Of a stretch of DNA of 64,000 nt, positions 35,301-45,749 are shown in pieces. The notes under the pieces were generated by a model, which was not told the origin of the DNA, did not search any database, and was given only the letters and a program-made list of their open reading frames with translations. The translations under genes were made by a program, and so were the position numbers. The stretch comes from MWEH01 sp035409945 (lineage in GTDB: Bacteria; Bacillota; Clostridia; Christensenellales; DTU072): assembly GCA_035409945.1 (NCBI GenBank), contig DAONQC010000004.1:148171-212170 (forward strand), read 5' to 3'. How positions within the stretch are numbered: the first letter of the stretch is position 1; every line of letters begins with the position of its first letter.

Positions 35301-38300
35301 GACTAAGAAGAACAGTGAAGAGAGTATTGCTAGACCTGCTATGACACCGATTGCAATCCATACCCAAGTGAAATCACGTTTCGGATTGATTGTTAGTGTG
35401 CTTTCATATACTCCACCTGCATATTCCTCATTGCCTAGATATTCAACTACCACGCCATATTTTCCTGCTTCTGTAGGTAAGGACTCATAAATTGTACCAT
35501 CTGCACCTATATATCTTACTATGACATTTGCATTATCTAGTCCTACGAGTCTTGCATTTAGTGCTACAGGATCGCCTTCAGTTTGCTCTAATGGACCTCT
35601 AACATCGAATGTTGGTTTGGCTTTTTCAACATTTAATGCTATCTTTCCTCTTACTAGATAACCATTTTCTGGAAGTCCTACATAATACTGATAGAAGTCA
35701 TCATCGTATGGAGTAAATACCCAATCATAAGTCTTTTTGTTTGGATGCAGTACTTGTCCTTCTGCTAGTTTATATTCTCCTAAATCACTGGTTGATGTTA
35801 AGGTCGGCAACTTATCCATGTATTTGAGCGTTCTATTTACTGGATCTGGTCCAATGGTATATACAGCTCTATTTATTGTTAGCGTTAAAATTACTATTTG
35901 TGTTTCATGATTGGGCTTACTGACTTCAGCTCTTACCATGTAGGTCCCAGGTTTTACAAACGTTGGGATAGTAGCCTCGCCGTCATATAGCACCGTTATA
36001 TCAGTATCAGTAATTCCTTCTAACTTGAGCTCATGGCGTCTGCCGTTATAGTCTACTCCTCCTTGAATAGGTGTAAATATTATTTCTTCCATAACGGCTC
36101 TTCTTATCTTATAATATGGGCTGGTGTTGTTTACTATATAATAGTTAGAAGCAACGGAGTTATCTTCATTTAACATAAGCACTAGTCTATATCCAAGATG
36201 GTTAAGCTTGGTCGCTGAAACATTGTCACCGTCTATTTCTTCTATTAAAGCTAGTTGTTCTACAGTGTGGTCTTCTTTTAACCCAAATACCTCATAGGCT
36301 ATTTCCTTTTTTACATTATCAAATACATCGTTTAAAGTACCAGTGTATTTAATCAGTAGAGGAGCTTTATCTATAACGTAGCTTATTCCAGCAAGGTTTT
36401 CTCCAAATGACGCCATTACAATAGTATAGTTTTGAGTTGTTATGCCAAGCGACCCTTTCTCAATTAGATATTCGCCTGCGCCACTAACTAGCACTTTTAA
36501 GCTTCCTACCCAAGAATTTCCGGCTTGAAGTTTTGGTTGAGTAACAACCAAATCTTTTTCAAATATCCTAGTCTGTCTTGACATTTTATTGCCGGATATT
36601 GCCTTATAACATATATTGTGGAAGTCCACATCAACTCCAGGCTCATCATTAAACCAAAGCGTTAGATTGCCCGCGTCAAATTCTCCTACATTACTAAATT
36701 TTCTCACAACGCCCTTATTTATATCTATGTAATACTGGTTATTATCACTAGCTGTATAGATGTATTCACCTTCCCTCATTGTTTCAACTAAGTCACCGGT
36801 ATTAACCACAACCCTTTGTGTATTACCACTACTAGTTAAGTACACAAAATAATTTTCTTCTGCGTCTTGATTATATGTATATGTTAAATCTTTCAATGCT
36901 AACTTGTTTTTAATATCTATTACAAATACCTGCTCTATACCAGTAGCATCATCAACTGTTCTATATATGTAGTATCCTGATTGATTAGTATATAATCTAT
37001 CTAGTGCACTGATATTGACTCTATCTGTTTTTTCTTCAAGTCTATTATTTACTACCCTGTCCGTTGTATATGTAAAGGATATACTTTTTACCTTTAACGC
37101 ATACTTTCTAGTTGCAGTATTTTCAGTTAAATCCACTTCATATATGTAACCATCTGAACTTCTATATAGAGCTGAATTCTCTTGTAAATTCTTGGCAAAA
37201 AACTCTCTTTCGTCTACGAGTATTGTTTTTAAGTTATTACCAACTCTATATTCTATGACACCAACTGTATCAGTTAATTTATGCACTTTATTTCCTAAGG
37301 TTGCAGTCATATTGATACGATTAATAGAATATACATATGAGATTCCATCTTTAGCCACTCTATATATTCCTTGCGTCTTCTCTGTATTAATCCATTCCGC
37401 CCGAGAGTTAACTACTTCTATTACATCAACATTTGAATTTGCATCTAATGTACTAAAAAACAATCCTGTTTTATGGCCGTAAGTATATACCACGCTATCG
37501 TATGTGTTTTTGTGAGACACAACAAGGTTTTCTAAATCAATTAAAAACTCTCTATTTCCGTTTATATATTCAGCAACACCTTCTATCGTAACTAATTGTG
37601 ACAAATCCGTAATGTTAATATCTTCAGCGCCGTCCGTTGAAAATGATGCGTTATTTATATCTAAATCAAACTTGAGGTAATCTCTCCAAGCCTTTCCATC
37701 TACAACATCCAACATATACCCATAATCACCCCTGTCTACATAGATGCCTTCTGAAACATCTATCCTGTCGCCAAAGCGACTCTCCGTTATTGTAGGATAG
37801 GCAAAATATTTTTTACCATTCATTTCATACACGTAAGCATAGATTAGGTTTGGATTGTCAAAATCCCCACCATATTGACCACCTTGTCCTAAAATAGGAA
37901 CAATTGTTATCTGCATTGGCATAATTTCTAGTGCTGCAATAAAGTCTTTAACCGAGGAAGCATATGAATCTCCTGATGTGCTCGGTAAATACTTGACTCT
38001 TACATCGTATATTCCGACTTCTGAAGGAGTACTCCTCCATTCATTAGTGTTTTGTTTTCTGTACTCGTATGCAATTATGCCCTTTGGTACTAAAGTTGTG
38101 GCGTTAGTTATAGTCGCTATATTTGCCGAGATATTCGACCCTGTGTAAATCGCAACCTTACTATCCAGCGCAAACTCTGGGGCAATGTTTTCAATAGTTA
38201 AGCACATATATGCAGTCTGCGTATTTGGCATATAGTTTTTAGATTCGGTATCCCACTTAGGAATATATGACACCTTAACTGCATATCTGCCACTCGCTGT

Positions 38301-41300
38301 CGGATAACTACCGCCTTCCCATTTAGTAAATACGTAACCATTTGGTGTTTGCACCCCATATTCAAATGTCAATGTAGAAGAACCATCCAAATTTAGTAAA
38401 GGTGGTCCGATTGGGTCTCTTGTTTCTCCTTTGAACACGACTAGTATTGGAAGGTTTGGGTTTTCCGTGCTTCCGGTTGTAGGATTATATCCAGCATCTA
38501 AAGAACCTAACGGAACAGTTATATTGTTGATTATTATAGTTGGCTTAACTTTTCTAATTTCCAAAATATTGCTTTGTCTTACTTCCGTGTCTTTATAATT
38601 ATCCGCGACATCATTTCTTCTTGTATATGTAACTTTTACATCATACTCCCCAGCATCAACTGGCCTATTGGTTGAGAATAACTCCATGCCATGCAAACTG
38701 TACTCAATCTTGTATGTGCCAATTGGCAATTCAGATTTTAATCCGGTTATTGCTACACTAACCTCTCTATAATCCCCTGAAAAATCATAAGCTGTGTATA
38801 AAGATGGGAATGTGATATTTACATTAACTGGGTCAATTTTAATCTTTGATTGTATTCTCTTTGTGCCAGTTTTATAGTTATCACCCATTACACCTTCGGT
38901 ATATTTAATCAAGACATCATATGTTCCCGCATCTTTAACTCTTATAAGTTCAGGAGAGGAAGGTGAGCCACTAAGCTGATAGCGCATTTCAACAGTGCCT
39001 TTTGGACCTTCTGCATCAGTATCAATCTTACCTACCTGAATGAGGTCATTCTCTAAGTAGTGATATCCTGCGTCGTATGTTATTTGCCGCGTCTGTGGTA
39101 AGTTTAAACCTAAATATGATTGTATATTTGCGTGTTCTATGACAAACAGTGGGTTCCCTCTAAATGTTGTGAAAGAGTCCGCATTCGTTTTATAGTCACC
39201 ACCAGGCAAAGTTTCATACTTTATGTATATAGCATATGTACCTGCATCTACTGGGAGGGTTTCGGTAAAGTTTTCACCATCCTTGGAATACATGACCGTT
39301 GCCTCTCCGGCTATTTCTTTCCTTCGTCCAAATTCATCTCTATCATTTTCCATACTTAAAAATTTAACTTTATCTATATCGAAAGAATGCGCCGTACCAT
39401 CAAATGTTTTCCTTAACGTACAGCCTTCCTGCAATACAATGGACACTAAGCCATCTTCAATAACAAATACTTGTTCAAATACTTGTTCTATTATGCTATT
39501 ATAGTTATCTTCAACTTTTGCTATAAAAGTAATTTGTAAGTCATATGTTCCCGCGCTTATAACAGAATTAACCCAGGTATTTTCGCCTGATTCGCAGAAT
39601 TTTACTTGTATATCATTTGGCATAGGTCTATCAGTAGTTCCAGCAATACCTAATATTGTTGGTGTTATCGAAGTTCCCCAAATTGCTTCTGCAGTATATG
39701 CCCTTTTTATTTGGGTCACACCTGTTGGTAAGTTTAAGCTAATTCTAGGATTCGCTTTATTGATAACTATGTTGTTAAGAAACTCTACAACTGTTGATTT
39801 ATAATTATCTCCTTCTGCTGCTGTATAGATAACTCTCGTGCCATACGTTCCTGCTCTCCTTGGTTTATCTATTGTCCAAGGCATATCAGAATATTTATAC
39901 TGATAAGATACAAATCCTTCTGACGATGGTGTTGTCGCATCCGATCTTATAGGTTTAACTATTGCTTCCCTAGTTAAAGTTTCGCCACCCTCTTCTTCTA
40001 CATATTGATATGGATAGCCTATAAATTGAGCTTTATATGTAGTATTAATGCCCTCTAGTGTTATAATCGGAGCTACTGGCGATATAATTAAGCTGACTAG
40101 CGTTTCTGGTATGGTATAGTTTGGCATTACTCCTGCAGATAACTTAATCATATATGTACCTATGCTAGTAAGTTCGTCAATCGGATTACCTAGGGATATA
40201 TATTGTAATTGTGGATAAGTAAATAATGAGCCATCATATTGCAACTGTAAAGATAAAAGATCTTCGCCAGGTACAAAGCCAGAATAGACAGTCTCAGTTG
40301 GACTAGGGTTAGCTGTTCCATATTCTTTTCGCATGACATTTGCCTCGCCACCATTACTGACACTAGCGGTTAATTTCTTACGTAACACCGTTAGGGTGCT
40401 AGTAGCGGTCGAAATGGTATAGTTACCAGCTTTTTCTTGGGTTATTCCTGATAGCACTTCCAAATTATATGGCGTATGCGTTTCTGTAAGTCCATCAAAA
40501 ACTGAAGTAGAGTTTTTGTGCGCATTATTCTTGTCATACTGAACAGATAGCCCCGTCATTATTTCGCTTGGTAAATCTTCCATACCTTGATACGATAGGC
40601 CCGTATATGGGTCATTGTTATCTCTAGTTGTATACGTAAATACGAATTTACTACTTGCGTCCTCGCCGTAAGTTACAGTAACAGGAGCAAATGATACCGT
40701 GAGATCTCGTGGGTTAATAGTTACTGGAATGTCAAACTCAAAGGCTAGATAAGCGTTACTCTCATCTAACACATATCCATCGTGTTGTAGCGTCAAATAT
40801 GTTGAACCTGCTTTTTTAAATGCTACCGTCCAATTGTTTGTCGCATCCGCAACAGTCACTAAACTTTCATCTTGGGATGTTAAGCTAATGCTTCCATATT
40901 GTTCATATATTCTAGGGTTAGCAGAGTAACGAGATCTAAGTGTATTTCTGTAGTAAGTAATCGCATCATTTCCATATGTTTTGGTGATGGCGTTATCGGA
41001 TACACTATCGCTTTTTTTCATAAATAGCCAGTAGGCAGTATTGTTTTTAGGATTAGTTGAGTTATATTCAGACTTAACGTAATTTCCTTCGTTTACAAAC
41101 TCGTTAGAACCGATAATAACTGCGGGGCTAGTAGTTTCATTGTCATATTGATTAGCAGTAATTCTTAATCTACCGTATCTATTCTCGCTTGTTACAACTA
41201 TCTTTGCTTTAGTTACTGAGTAGTTTATTCCGTTGATTTCTTTTATCTCACATGATGTATATGTGGGCTTCGAAACAGAGAGTTGTGGTCCCGACACAAG

Positions 41301-44300
41301 TGTTGTAAATGTTATCAATCTCGGTCCTGGATAAATTGCAGTAGTTCTTGCTTCAACTAATATTTCTCTTCCACTTAAAATGTCTGCATTAACTTCAAAA
41401 TCAGCATATAGCGAATGCCCTGAAGTTTTCGTAATTGATTCTAGTTTTACATCTGGATCTGTGTTTAGAGGACTTAAAAATGTTATGGTTTGTTCAATAG
41501 CAATTATATTGAAGTTTTTTACATAAGTACCGGTGTAATTACCTTTTCCTACTATATTTACCACACCGCCTTTTTTGACAAATCTGTTAACTTGAGTGTC
41601 GTCTGTGCCATATGAGATGGTATAGTCAGTTCCTAAATCAAGTACTGTCTCATTGGCTTTACCGCTGTCTATCTCGACTTTATACACGCCAGGCTCAATT
41701 TTACTTCCAGTGAAATCAAAGCCAGACTCTTCTTGATTATATCCAGATCCTTCACCTGTGAATAAAGTGACTTCTAATGCATTTGATAAGTTTCGAGGTA
41801 AAATTTCAAAGTAAACAGTTAAATCCCCCGTATAGTTATTAGTACCCGTAAATGTGACACTACCGCTAGACAACCCTGCATTTGGATTATTTCCCCAAGA
41901 TGCTGCAGCTTCTGCTCCTTCAAATATAAGTTTATAATCTGCAGTTCCATTCGAAGCATACGCAAGCTGTACAGATCTTGCTGTATCTGTAATTACCACA
42001 GTCTTTGTTTCACCCGTAGTTACAATAGACAACTCCTTTTTTGCCTTTCCATCATATGTTACGCTGTCAGGAGCATAAAGTGTCCAACTAGCACGGGAAT
42101 CGATAGTATCTGAAGCCAAGCTCTTAGGAATAATTGCAAAGTTTACCCGTTTTGTTCCTGTGAACTTTGCCCCTGTCCCAGCTAACGGGTCACCAGCGGC
42201 ATAACCTGAAAATGTTATGTCAAACCAACAAGTATCTGCAACGTTTATATTGTTCCCTGCACCAGATACTTCATAATCCATTTTTTCTATCGTATATGGA
42301 TTTCGCCCCGTTACATTCAAAGTAATGCTTTCATATCCAGGCAAGCCAACATTTGCAGTGTCTGAAAACTTTGAGCCCTTATACTCTCTATTTACTAGAT
42401 TGCTTAGTGAAACATTAGACATGTTTGTCACATCTAAGGCAGCAATTATAAAAGTCTTCGTAATTTGCCCGGTATAGTTTCCTTTTCCCGTAACTGTTAC
42501 AAGTGCTTCTGTCGTTATTTCCTCATTATTAGTTATGGTTTTAGTGTAGTCTACATTCTCTATAAGTCCTATCACCTCATCTTGAGCATACGCACTTTTA
42601 TCAAATGTCGCCTCTACTGAAACAGTGGGATTAATTGCTTCGGAGAAATTGTATGTTTGAGTGGGGATATCCTCGATGACACCTCCACCCGGGCTCGTTA
42701 AAGGACTCCCTTCCAAATTTTTTGGTTGTATTGGAAACCATAATTCAAAAGAATTCATTACCTTTGCACTGTCTAGAGGAGTTATCTTTACAATACCACC
42801 GCACGCAACATTAATATTATCTTTTGTCTCTGAACCGTGGGATATGCTGCTAGCGAATTGCCCTGCATTTATCACCGTATATATTTTTTCGTTATATAAA
42901 AATGTTGTTGGAGGCGTTGGACTTCCTGGTTGATTAGCCGCATTAGTTAAGGAATAAAATGCAGTTCCGTTTGTATTCCAATAGTAATCGCCAGTCAAAT
43001 ATGCCTGTTCATAAAGCCTTACCTTAGTCGCCTTTATAATTACATACGATACCACTGGGGTCTTCTTAGAGCCGTCATATACCTGGGGCATAGGATAAGG
43101 CTTATTCTCAGCATCTATTTGTGTATAGTCTGATATGATATCCGTGTTATTTGTTGTATTCTCATGTGTATCATACACATCCCTTTTAGGTATATTAAAT
43201 TTGACCGTCATTGTGGCATTGTCAAGAGTCCCACTTCCATCCACAAAATTCATAGAATCCGTAGCCGGAGTTGCTAAAACAAACTGTATAGTAAAGGTAG
43301 CACTGGCTGATGAATTAGGTTCAACATTAAAAGCATAACTATCTGTTTGCAACCTAAAGAAACCATTACACCACCTACTTAATTGTACCCCGCTGTACTT
43401 TTGGTATGCAGGATATGAGCCTACTTCTCCATGCGATTCATAGTTAGTAGTATATAGATTCCTTCTAGCCTCAACTGGATTTTGAGGGTCATGTGCAATA
43501 ACGGTATAAGTTTCACCGCCTTTTGTTAGTCGCACTAAAATAACATCTGGTTCAACTTCCCAACCAGTAAATGTTGTATCGTATCGCAGGTCGATTTCAG
43601 CGTCCATATCCGTCGCAATCTGAACTTCAGAAATCTTAAGTGGATTAATCTTTGCATAAGCATTTCCATAGCCTGTAAAGTTTTTATTCCCTTGTAAAAT
43701 TATGTGTGGTTTTTTTGTTTTATCAGTTTGCATCGCTTGGCTATTAGTAGAATTTATCCATTCGCCAGCATATTGTGTACTGCCTTCCGTCGTATCAAGC
43801 GTGAAGTCCGATAACGAACTTTGCAAGCGGTACTGTACGCTGTTATACATAAAAGTAAATTCACTGCTAGAAATTCTGCCTGCCGAAGGAATGCTTGGGT
43901 TTACAAAACTTTTATCTTTGCCGTTGTAAGTAAATTCATTGTTAGCAAAAGTTAAATCAATACCTAAGCCAGCCAAGGGTGTCAAGTTAAATTGATGTAT
44001 GTCATAATTGTAAATATGGTCACCCGCACTCAGTGGGTTACCCGATCCATAAGCTTCTACCGTAATCTTTGCATAATATTCACTTGCATTAAACGGTTTT
44101 ACATTTGTTTCAACCATCGTTCGTTTATCCACGTGTTTTATAACAACACGCGGATCTAAAGTAGTGACATCCGATAGAAGTTGTACACTTGCCACCCCTG
44201 GACCCTGTCGTACTGAATACCCTGATCCATCGCCTTTTGACACACCATCTTGCTTGTAGGTATATTCTGCTGCTGTTTGCTCATCGAGAGTATAACTTCT

Positions 44301-45434
44301 AAAATTTGCTGTATACGTTACTCCTCCTCTTGGTATATCACATGCTCCTCTTACTGAAATCGTTCTATTATCTCCAGAAAAATTTCTGATATTTTTCCCA
44401 GTGGGTCCATTACTAGATGTCCACCCAGAAAAATAATAACCTTCCTTCTGATTCTCTGCTGCAGTATTTGTCACAGCTGTTGAACTAAAATCAGATATAA
44501 AGTCATTGTATACACTATATGGTCTAAGAGTTATAGTCCCATGATAATTTTCACCTGATTTCTGTACTCCAAAAGACGGCTTAGTCCAAGACATTGATAG
44601 GTTAGTACACCTAGGATTTTGAAAGTCAACAGTTCTATTTGTCAAGGCATCTGCCACTATCCTATATGCTATACCCACTCTGATAACGGGGTATGTGGCG
44701 TTTGCAAAATTAGGCCACGCAGTACCATTTGATGAATTAATACTCACACTTCTATTTTGTGACAAAGTAGAATTGTAACTACTGCGTATCCTAGCTGACA
44801 CTTTAGTGGAGGCGCTATAAAGCGTCGTAAAGTTATTAAGGTTTGGAGATTGTGAAGTAGAATTTCCTAAGGCAATAAAATAACTTCCTTCAATAGCACC
44901 ACTATCCAATCCTACCCAATTCAAACTCCACTCTACTTGCATAGCAAACGAAATGGTGTCAATAAGACCGTTTTTTAATCCCTCTTTCATAGTGTCCGTT
45001 AGCGTAATATCTCGCCACCATAAATGATGCATAGTGCTATTGCTTTTTCCTTCTGCCTCCCATGCTGATATAGAATCTTCCGCATTACTACTAAGGTTAG
45101 AAACGTTTCTTGCTTTGTTAAAACTTGTACCCAGACTGGCCGTAGTCAATTCTTCGGGCTTAGAAATCTGGATGGGACCATATGGGTTATGCCCACTCTT
45201 TATATGAGTGTTTGTGAAATCTATAGAGTGGTCTGGTGCAGTCCAGGCGTCCGCAGTTTCGTAGTTTAAAGCGCCGTTATTTAACTCTAAAGTTTCTACT
45301 AGATTATCGATGGGTTTTGCAGTTTTTGGGACAGCTGCAAAAATAAAAAAGAACATAGCAATCAAAACCAATCCTGCTAGTAAGGTTAGTGGTATCTTTT
45401 TGGAACTAATTTTTTGAATATTTCCTTTCATCAT
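35268..45434 (-). CDS. Giant MBG/Ig-like surface protein 1 (3388 residues), membrane-anchored
   Basis: An N-terminal signal or anchor helix (about 14-36) precedes a 290-residue unique domain and an InlB-like turn YYFSGWTSSN (about 331). MBG/YDG-type beta domains follow, four of them with NYTG-like turns (GNKNFTG about 582, GKGNYTG about 982, GTNNYTG about 1197, GKGNYTG about 1295). A longer MBG_2-like pair spans about 1580-1780. Then come at least seven domains of 90-120 residues with the AGxYxVxVxY motif (about 1860-2475), a region of short beta repeats (about 2640-2915), and two more AGxY domains. A C-terminal helix WVWIAIGVIAGLAILSSLFF is followed by RRPKRYDDSH, a membrane anchor rather than an LPXTG signal. 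Probably an extended adhesin or stalk. GGAG precedes two adjacent ATGs. Confidence 0.85.
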   Translation of the reverse strand: MMKGNIQKISSKKIPLTLLAGLVLIAMFFFIFAAVPKTAKPIDNLVETLELNNGALNYETADAWTAPDHSIDFTNTHIKSGHNPYGPIQISKPEELTTASLGTSFNKARNVSNLSSNAEDSISAWEAEGKSNSTMHHLWWRDITLTDTMKEGLKNGLIDTISFAMQVEWSLNWVGLDSGAIEGSYFIALGNSTSQSPNLNNFTTLYSASTKVSARIRSSYNSTLSQNRSVSINSSNGTAWPNFANATYPVIRVGIAYRIVADALTNRTVDFQNPRCTNLSMSWTKPSFGVQKSGENYHGTITLRPYSVYNDFISDFSSTAVTNTAAENQKEGYYFSGWTSSNGPTGKNIRNFSGDNRTISVRGACDIPRGGVTYTANFRSYTLDEQTAAEYTYKQDGVSKGDGSGYSVRQGPGVASVQLLSDVTTLDPRVVIKHVDKRTMVETNVKPFNASEYYAKITVEAYGSGNPLSAGDHIYNYDIHQFNLTPLAGLGIDLTFANNEFTYNGKDKSFVNPSIPSAGRISSSEFTFMYNSVQYRLQSSLSDFTLDTTEGSTQYAGEWINSTNSQAMQTDKTKKPHIILQGNKNFTGYGNAYAKINPLKISEVQIATDMDAEIDLRYDTTFTGWEVEPDVILVRLTKGGETYTVIAHDPQNPVEARRNLYTTNYESHGEVGSYPAYQKYSGVQLSRWCNGFFRLQTDSYAFNVEPNSSASATFTIQFVLATPATDSMNFVDGSGTLDNATMTVKFNIPKRDVYDTHENTTNNTDIISDYTQIDAENKPYPMPQVYDGSKKTPVVSYVIIKATKVRLYEQAYLTGDYYWNTNGTAFYSLTNAANQPGSPTPPTTFLYNEKIYTVINAGQFASSISHGSETKDNINVACGGIVKITPLDSAKVMNSFELWFPIQPKNLEGSPLTSPGGGVIEDIPTQTYNFSEAINPTVSVEATFDKSAYAQDEVIGLIENVDYTKTITNNEEITTEALVTVTGKGNYTGQITKTFIIAALDVTNMSNVSLSNLVNREYKGSKFSDTANVGLPGYESITLNVTGRNPYTIEKMDYEVSGAGNNINVADTCWFDITFSGYAAGDPLAGTGAKFTGTKRVNFAIIPKSLASDTIDSRASWTLYAPDSVTYDGKAKKELSIVTTGETKTVVITDTARSVQLAYASNGTADYKLIFEGAEAAASWGNNPNAGLSSGSVTFTGTNNYTGDLTVYFEILPRNLSNALEVTLFTGEGSGYNQEESGFDFTGSKIEPGVYKVEIDSGKANETVLDLGTDYTISYGTDDTQVNRFVKKGGVVNIVGKGNYTGTYVKNFNIIAIEQTITFLSPLNTDPDVKLESITKTSGHSLYADFEVNADILSGREILVEARTTAIYPGPRLITFTTLVSGPQLSVSKPTYTSCEIKEINGINYSVTKAKIVVTSENRYGRLRITANQYDNETTSPAVIIGSNEFVNEGNYVKSEYNSTNPKNNTAYWLFMKKSDSVSDNAITKTYGNDAITYYRNTLRSRYSANPRIYEQYGSISLTSQDESLVTVADATNNWTVAFKKAGSTYLTLQHDGYVLDESNAYLAFEFDIPVTINPRDLTVSFAPVTVTYGEDASSKFVFTYTTRDNNDPYTGLSYQGMEDLPSEIMTGLSVQYDKNNAHKNSTSVFDGLTETHTPYNLEVLSGITQEKAGNYTISTATSTLTVLRKKLTASVSNGGEANVMRKEYGTANPSPTETVYSGFVPGEDLLSLQLQYDGSLFTYPQLQYISLGNPIDELTSIGTYMIKLSAGVMPNYTIPETLVSLIISPVAPIITLEGINTTYKAQFIGYPYQYVEEEGGETLTREAIVKPIRSDATTPSSEGFVSYQYKYSDMPWTIDKPRRAGTYGTRVIYTAAEGDNYKSTVVEFLNNIVINKANPRISLNLPTGVTQIKRAYTAEAIWGTSITPTILGIAGTTDRPMPNDIQVKFCESGENTWVNSVISAGTYDLQITFIAKVEDNYNSIIEQVFEQVFVIEDGLVSIVLQEGCTLRKTFDGTAHSFDIDKVKFLSMENDRDEFGRRKEIAGEATVMYSKDGENFTETLPVDAGTYAIYIKYETLPGGDYKTNADSFTTFRGNPLFVIEHANIQSYLGLNLPQTRQITYDAGYHYLENDLIQVGKIDTDAEGPKGTVEMRYQLSGSPSSPELIRVKDAGTYDVLIKYTEGVMGDNYKTGTKRIQSKIKIDPVNVNITFPSLYTAYDFSGDYREVSVAITGLKSELPIGTYKIEYSLHGMELFSTNRPVDAGEYDVKVTYTRRNDVADNYKDTEVRQSNILEIRKVKPTIIINNITVPLGSLDAGYNPTTGSTENPNLPILVVFKGETRDPIGPPLLNLDGSSTLTFEYGVQTPNGYVFTKWEGGSYPTASGRYAVKVSYIPKWDTESKNYMPNTQTAYMCLTIENIAPEFALDSKVAIYTGSNISANIATITNATTLVPKGIIAYEYRKQNTNEWRSTPSEVGIYDVRVKYLPSTSGDSYASSVKDFIAALEIMPMQITIVPILGQGGQYGGDFDNPNLIYAYVYEMNGKKYFAYPTITESRFGDRIDVSEGIYVDRGDYGYMLDVVDGKAWRDYLKFDLDINNASFSTDGAEDINITDLSQLVTIEGVAEYINGNREFLIDLENLVVSHKNTYDSVVYTYGHKTGLFFSTLDANSNVDVIEVVNSRAEWINTEKTQGIYRVAKDGISYVYSINRINMTATLGNKVHKLTDTVGVIEYRVGNNLKTILVDEREFFAKNLQENSALYRSSDGYIYEVDLTENTATRKYALKVKSISFTYTTDRVVNNRLEEKTDRVNISALDRLYTNQSGYYIYRTVDDATGIEQVFVIDIKNKLALKDLTYTYNQDAEENYFVYLTSSGNTQRVVVNTGDLVETMREGEYIYTASDNNQYYIDINKGVVRKFSNVGEFDAGNLTLWFNDEPGVDVDFHNICYKAISGNKMSRQTRIFEKDLVVTQPKLQAGNSWVGSLKVLVSGAGEYLIEKGSLGITTQNYTIVMASFGENLAGISYVIDKAPLLIKYTGTLNDVFDNVKKEIAYEVFGLKEDHTVEQLALIEEIDGDNVSATKLNHLGYRLVLMLNEDNSVASNYYIVNNTSPYYKIRRAVMEEIIFTPIQGGVDYNGRRHELKLEGITDTDITVLYDGEATIPTFVKPGTYMVRAEVSKPNHETQIVILTLTINRAVYTIGPDPVNRTLKYMDKLPTLTSTSDLGEYKLAEGQVLHPNKKTYDWVFTPYDDDFYQYYVGLPENGYLVRGKIALNVEKAKPTFDVRGPLEQTEGDPVALNARLVGLDNANVIVRYIGADGTIYESLPTEAGKYGVVVEYLGNEEYAGGVYESTLTINPKRDFTWVWIAIGVIAGLAILSSLFFLVRRPKRYDDSH

Positions 45435-45468
45435 AATCTCCGATGCTCTCCTATCACATTACATTTAA

Positions 45469-45506
45469 ATTATACACTATATTTTATTCACTTACAAATG
45501 CGCGCG
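45469..45506 (-). promoter_or_regulatory. Promoter and GC-rich box of giant protein 1 gene
   Basis: On the minus strand, CGCGCGCAT (45498-45506) abuts TTGTAA (45492-45497), then a 17-base spacer and TATAAT (45469-45474). The same nine-base box sits at the giant protein 2 promoter. The rest of the 315-bp gap 45435-45749 holds only a 21-base sequence shared with 10264-10284. Confidence 0.6.
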
Positions 45507-45749
45507 TTTGGATTTCAGCATTTTTTCACTTAGCCACCTTAGCAAACTTTTTTAACTGCCGTTTATGCGAGCGAATTTAAGTTTTACTATGTTTTTACAC
45601 CGTTTTTTCAAACTTGTAAAAACCATGTATTTTGTAGCCAGCACCGAAACAGACTTGTTTTTTGTGTTTAAGTCGCCTATGTGATTTCTGCTGACACAAT
45701 CATCTGTATATCTTCATTTGCAGACAGTAACGCGTCTGTTTATGAAGGT

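Noticed and set aside
35300..35380. Sortase (LPXTG) signal at the end of giant protein 1
   Set aside because: There is a helix and a basic tail but no LPXTG-type motif before it.
39120..39504. Two overlapping rightward frames inside giant gene 1
   Set aside because: Antisense shadows with no start signals; the giant frame is continuous with repeated domains.
45435..45749. A lost C-terminal anchor of giant protein 2 in another frame
   Set aside because: The region after the stop has no open frame with a hydrophobic helix or basic tail in any of the leftward frames I read.
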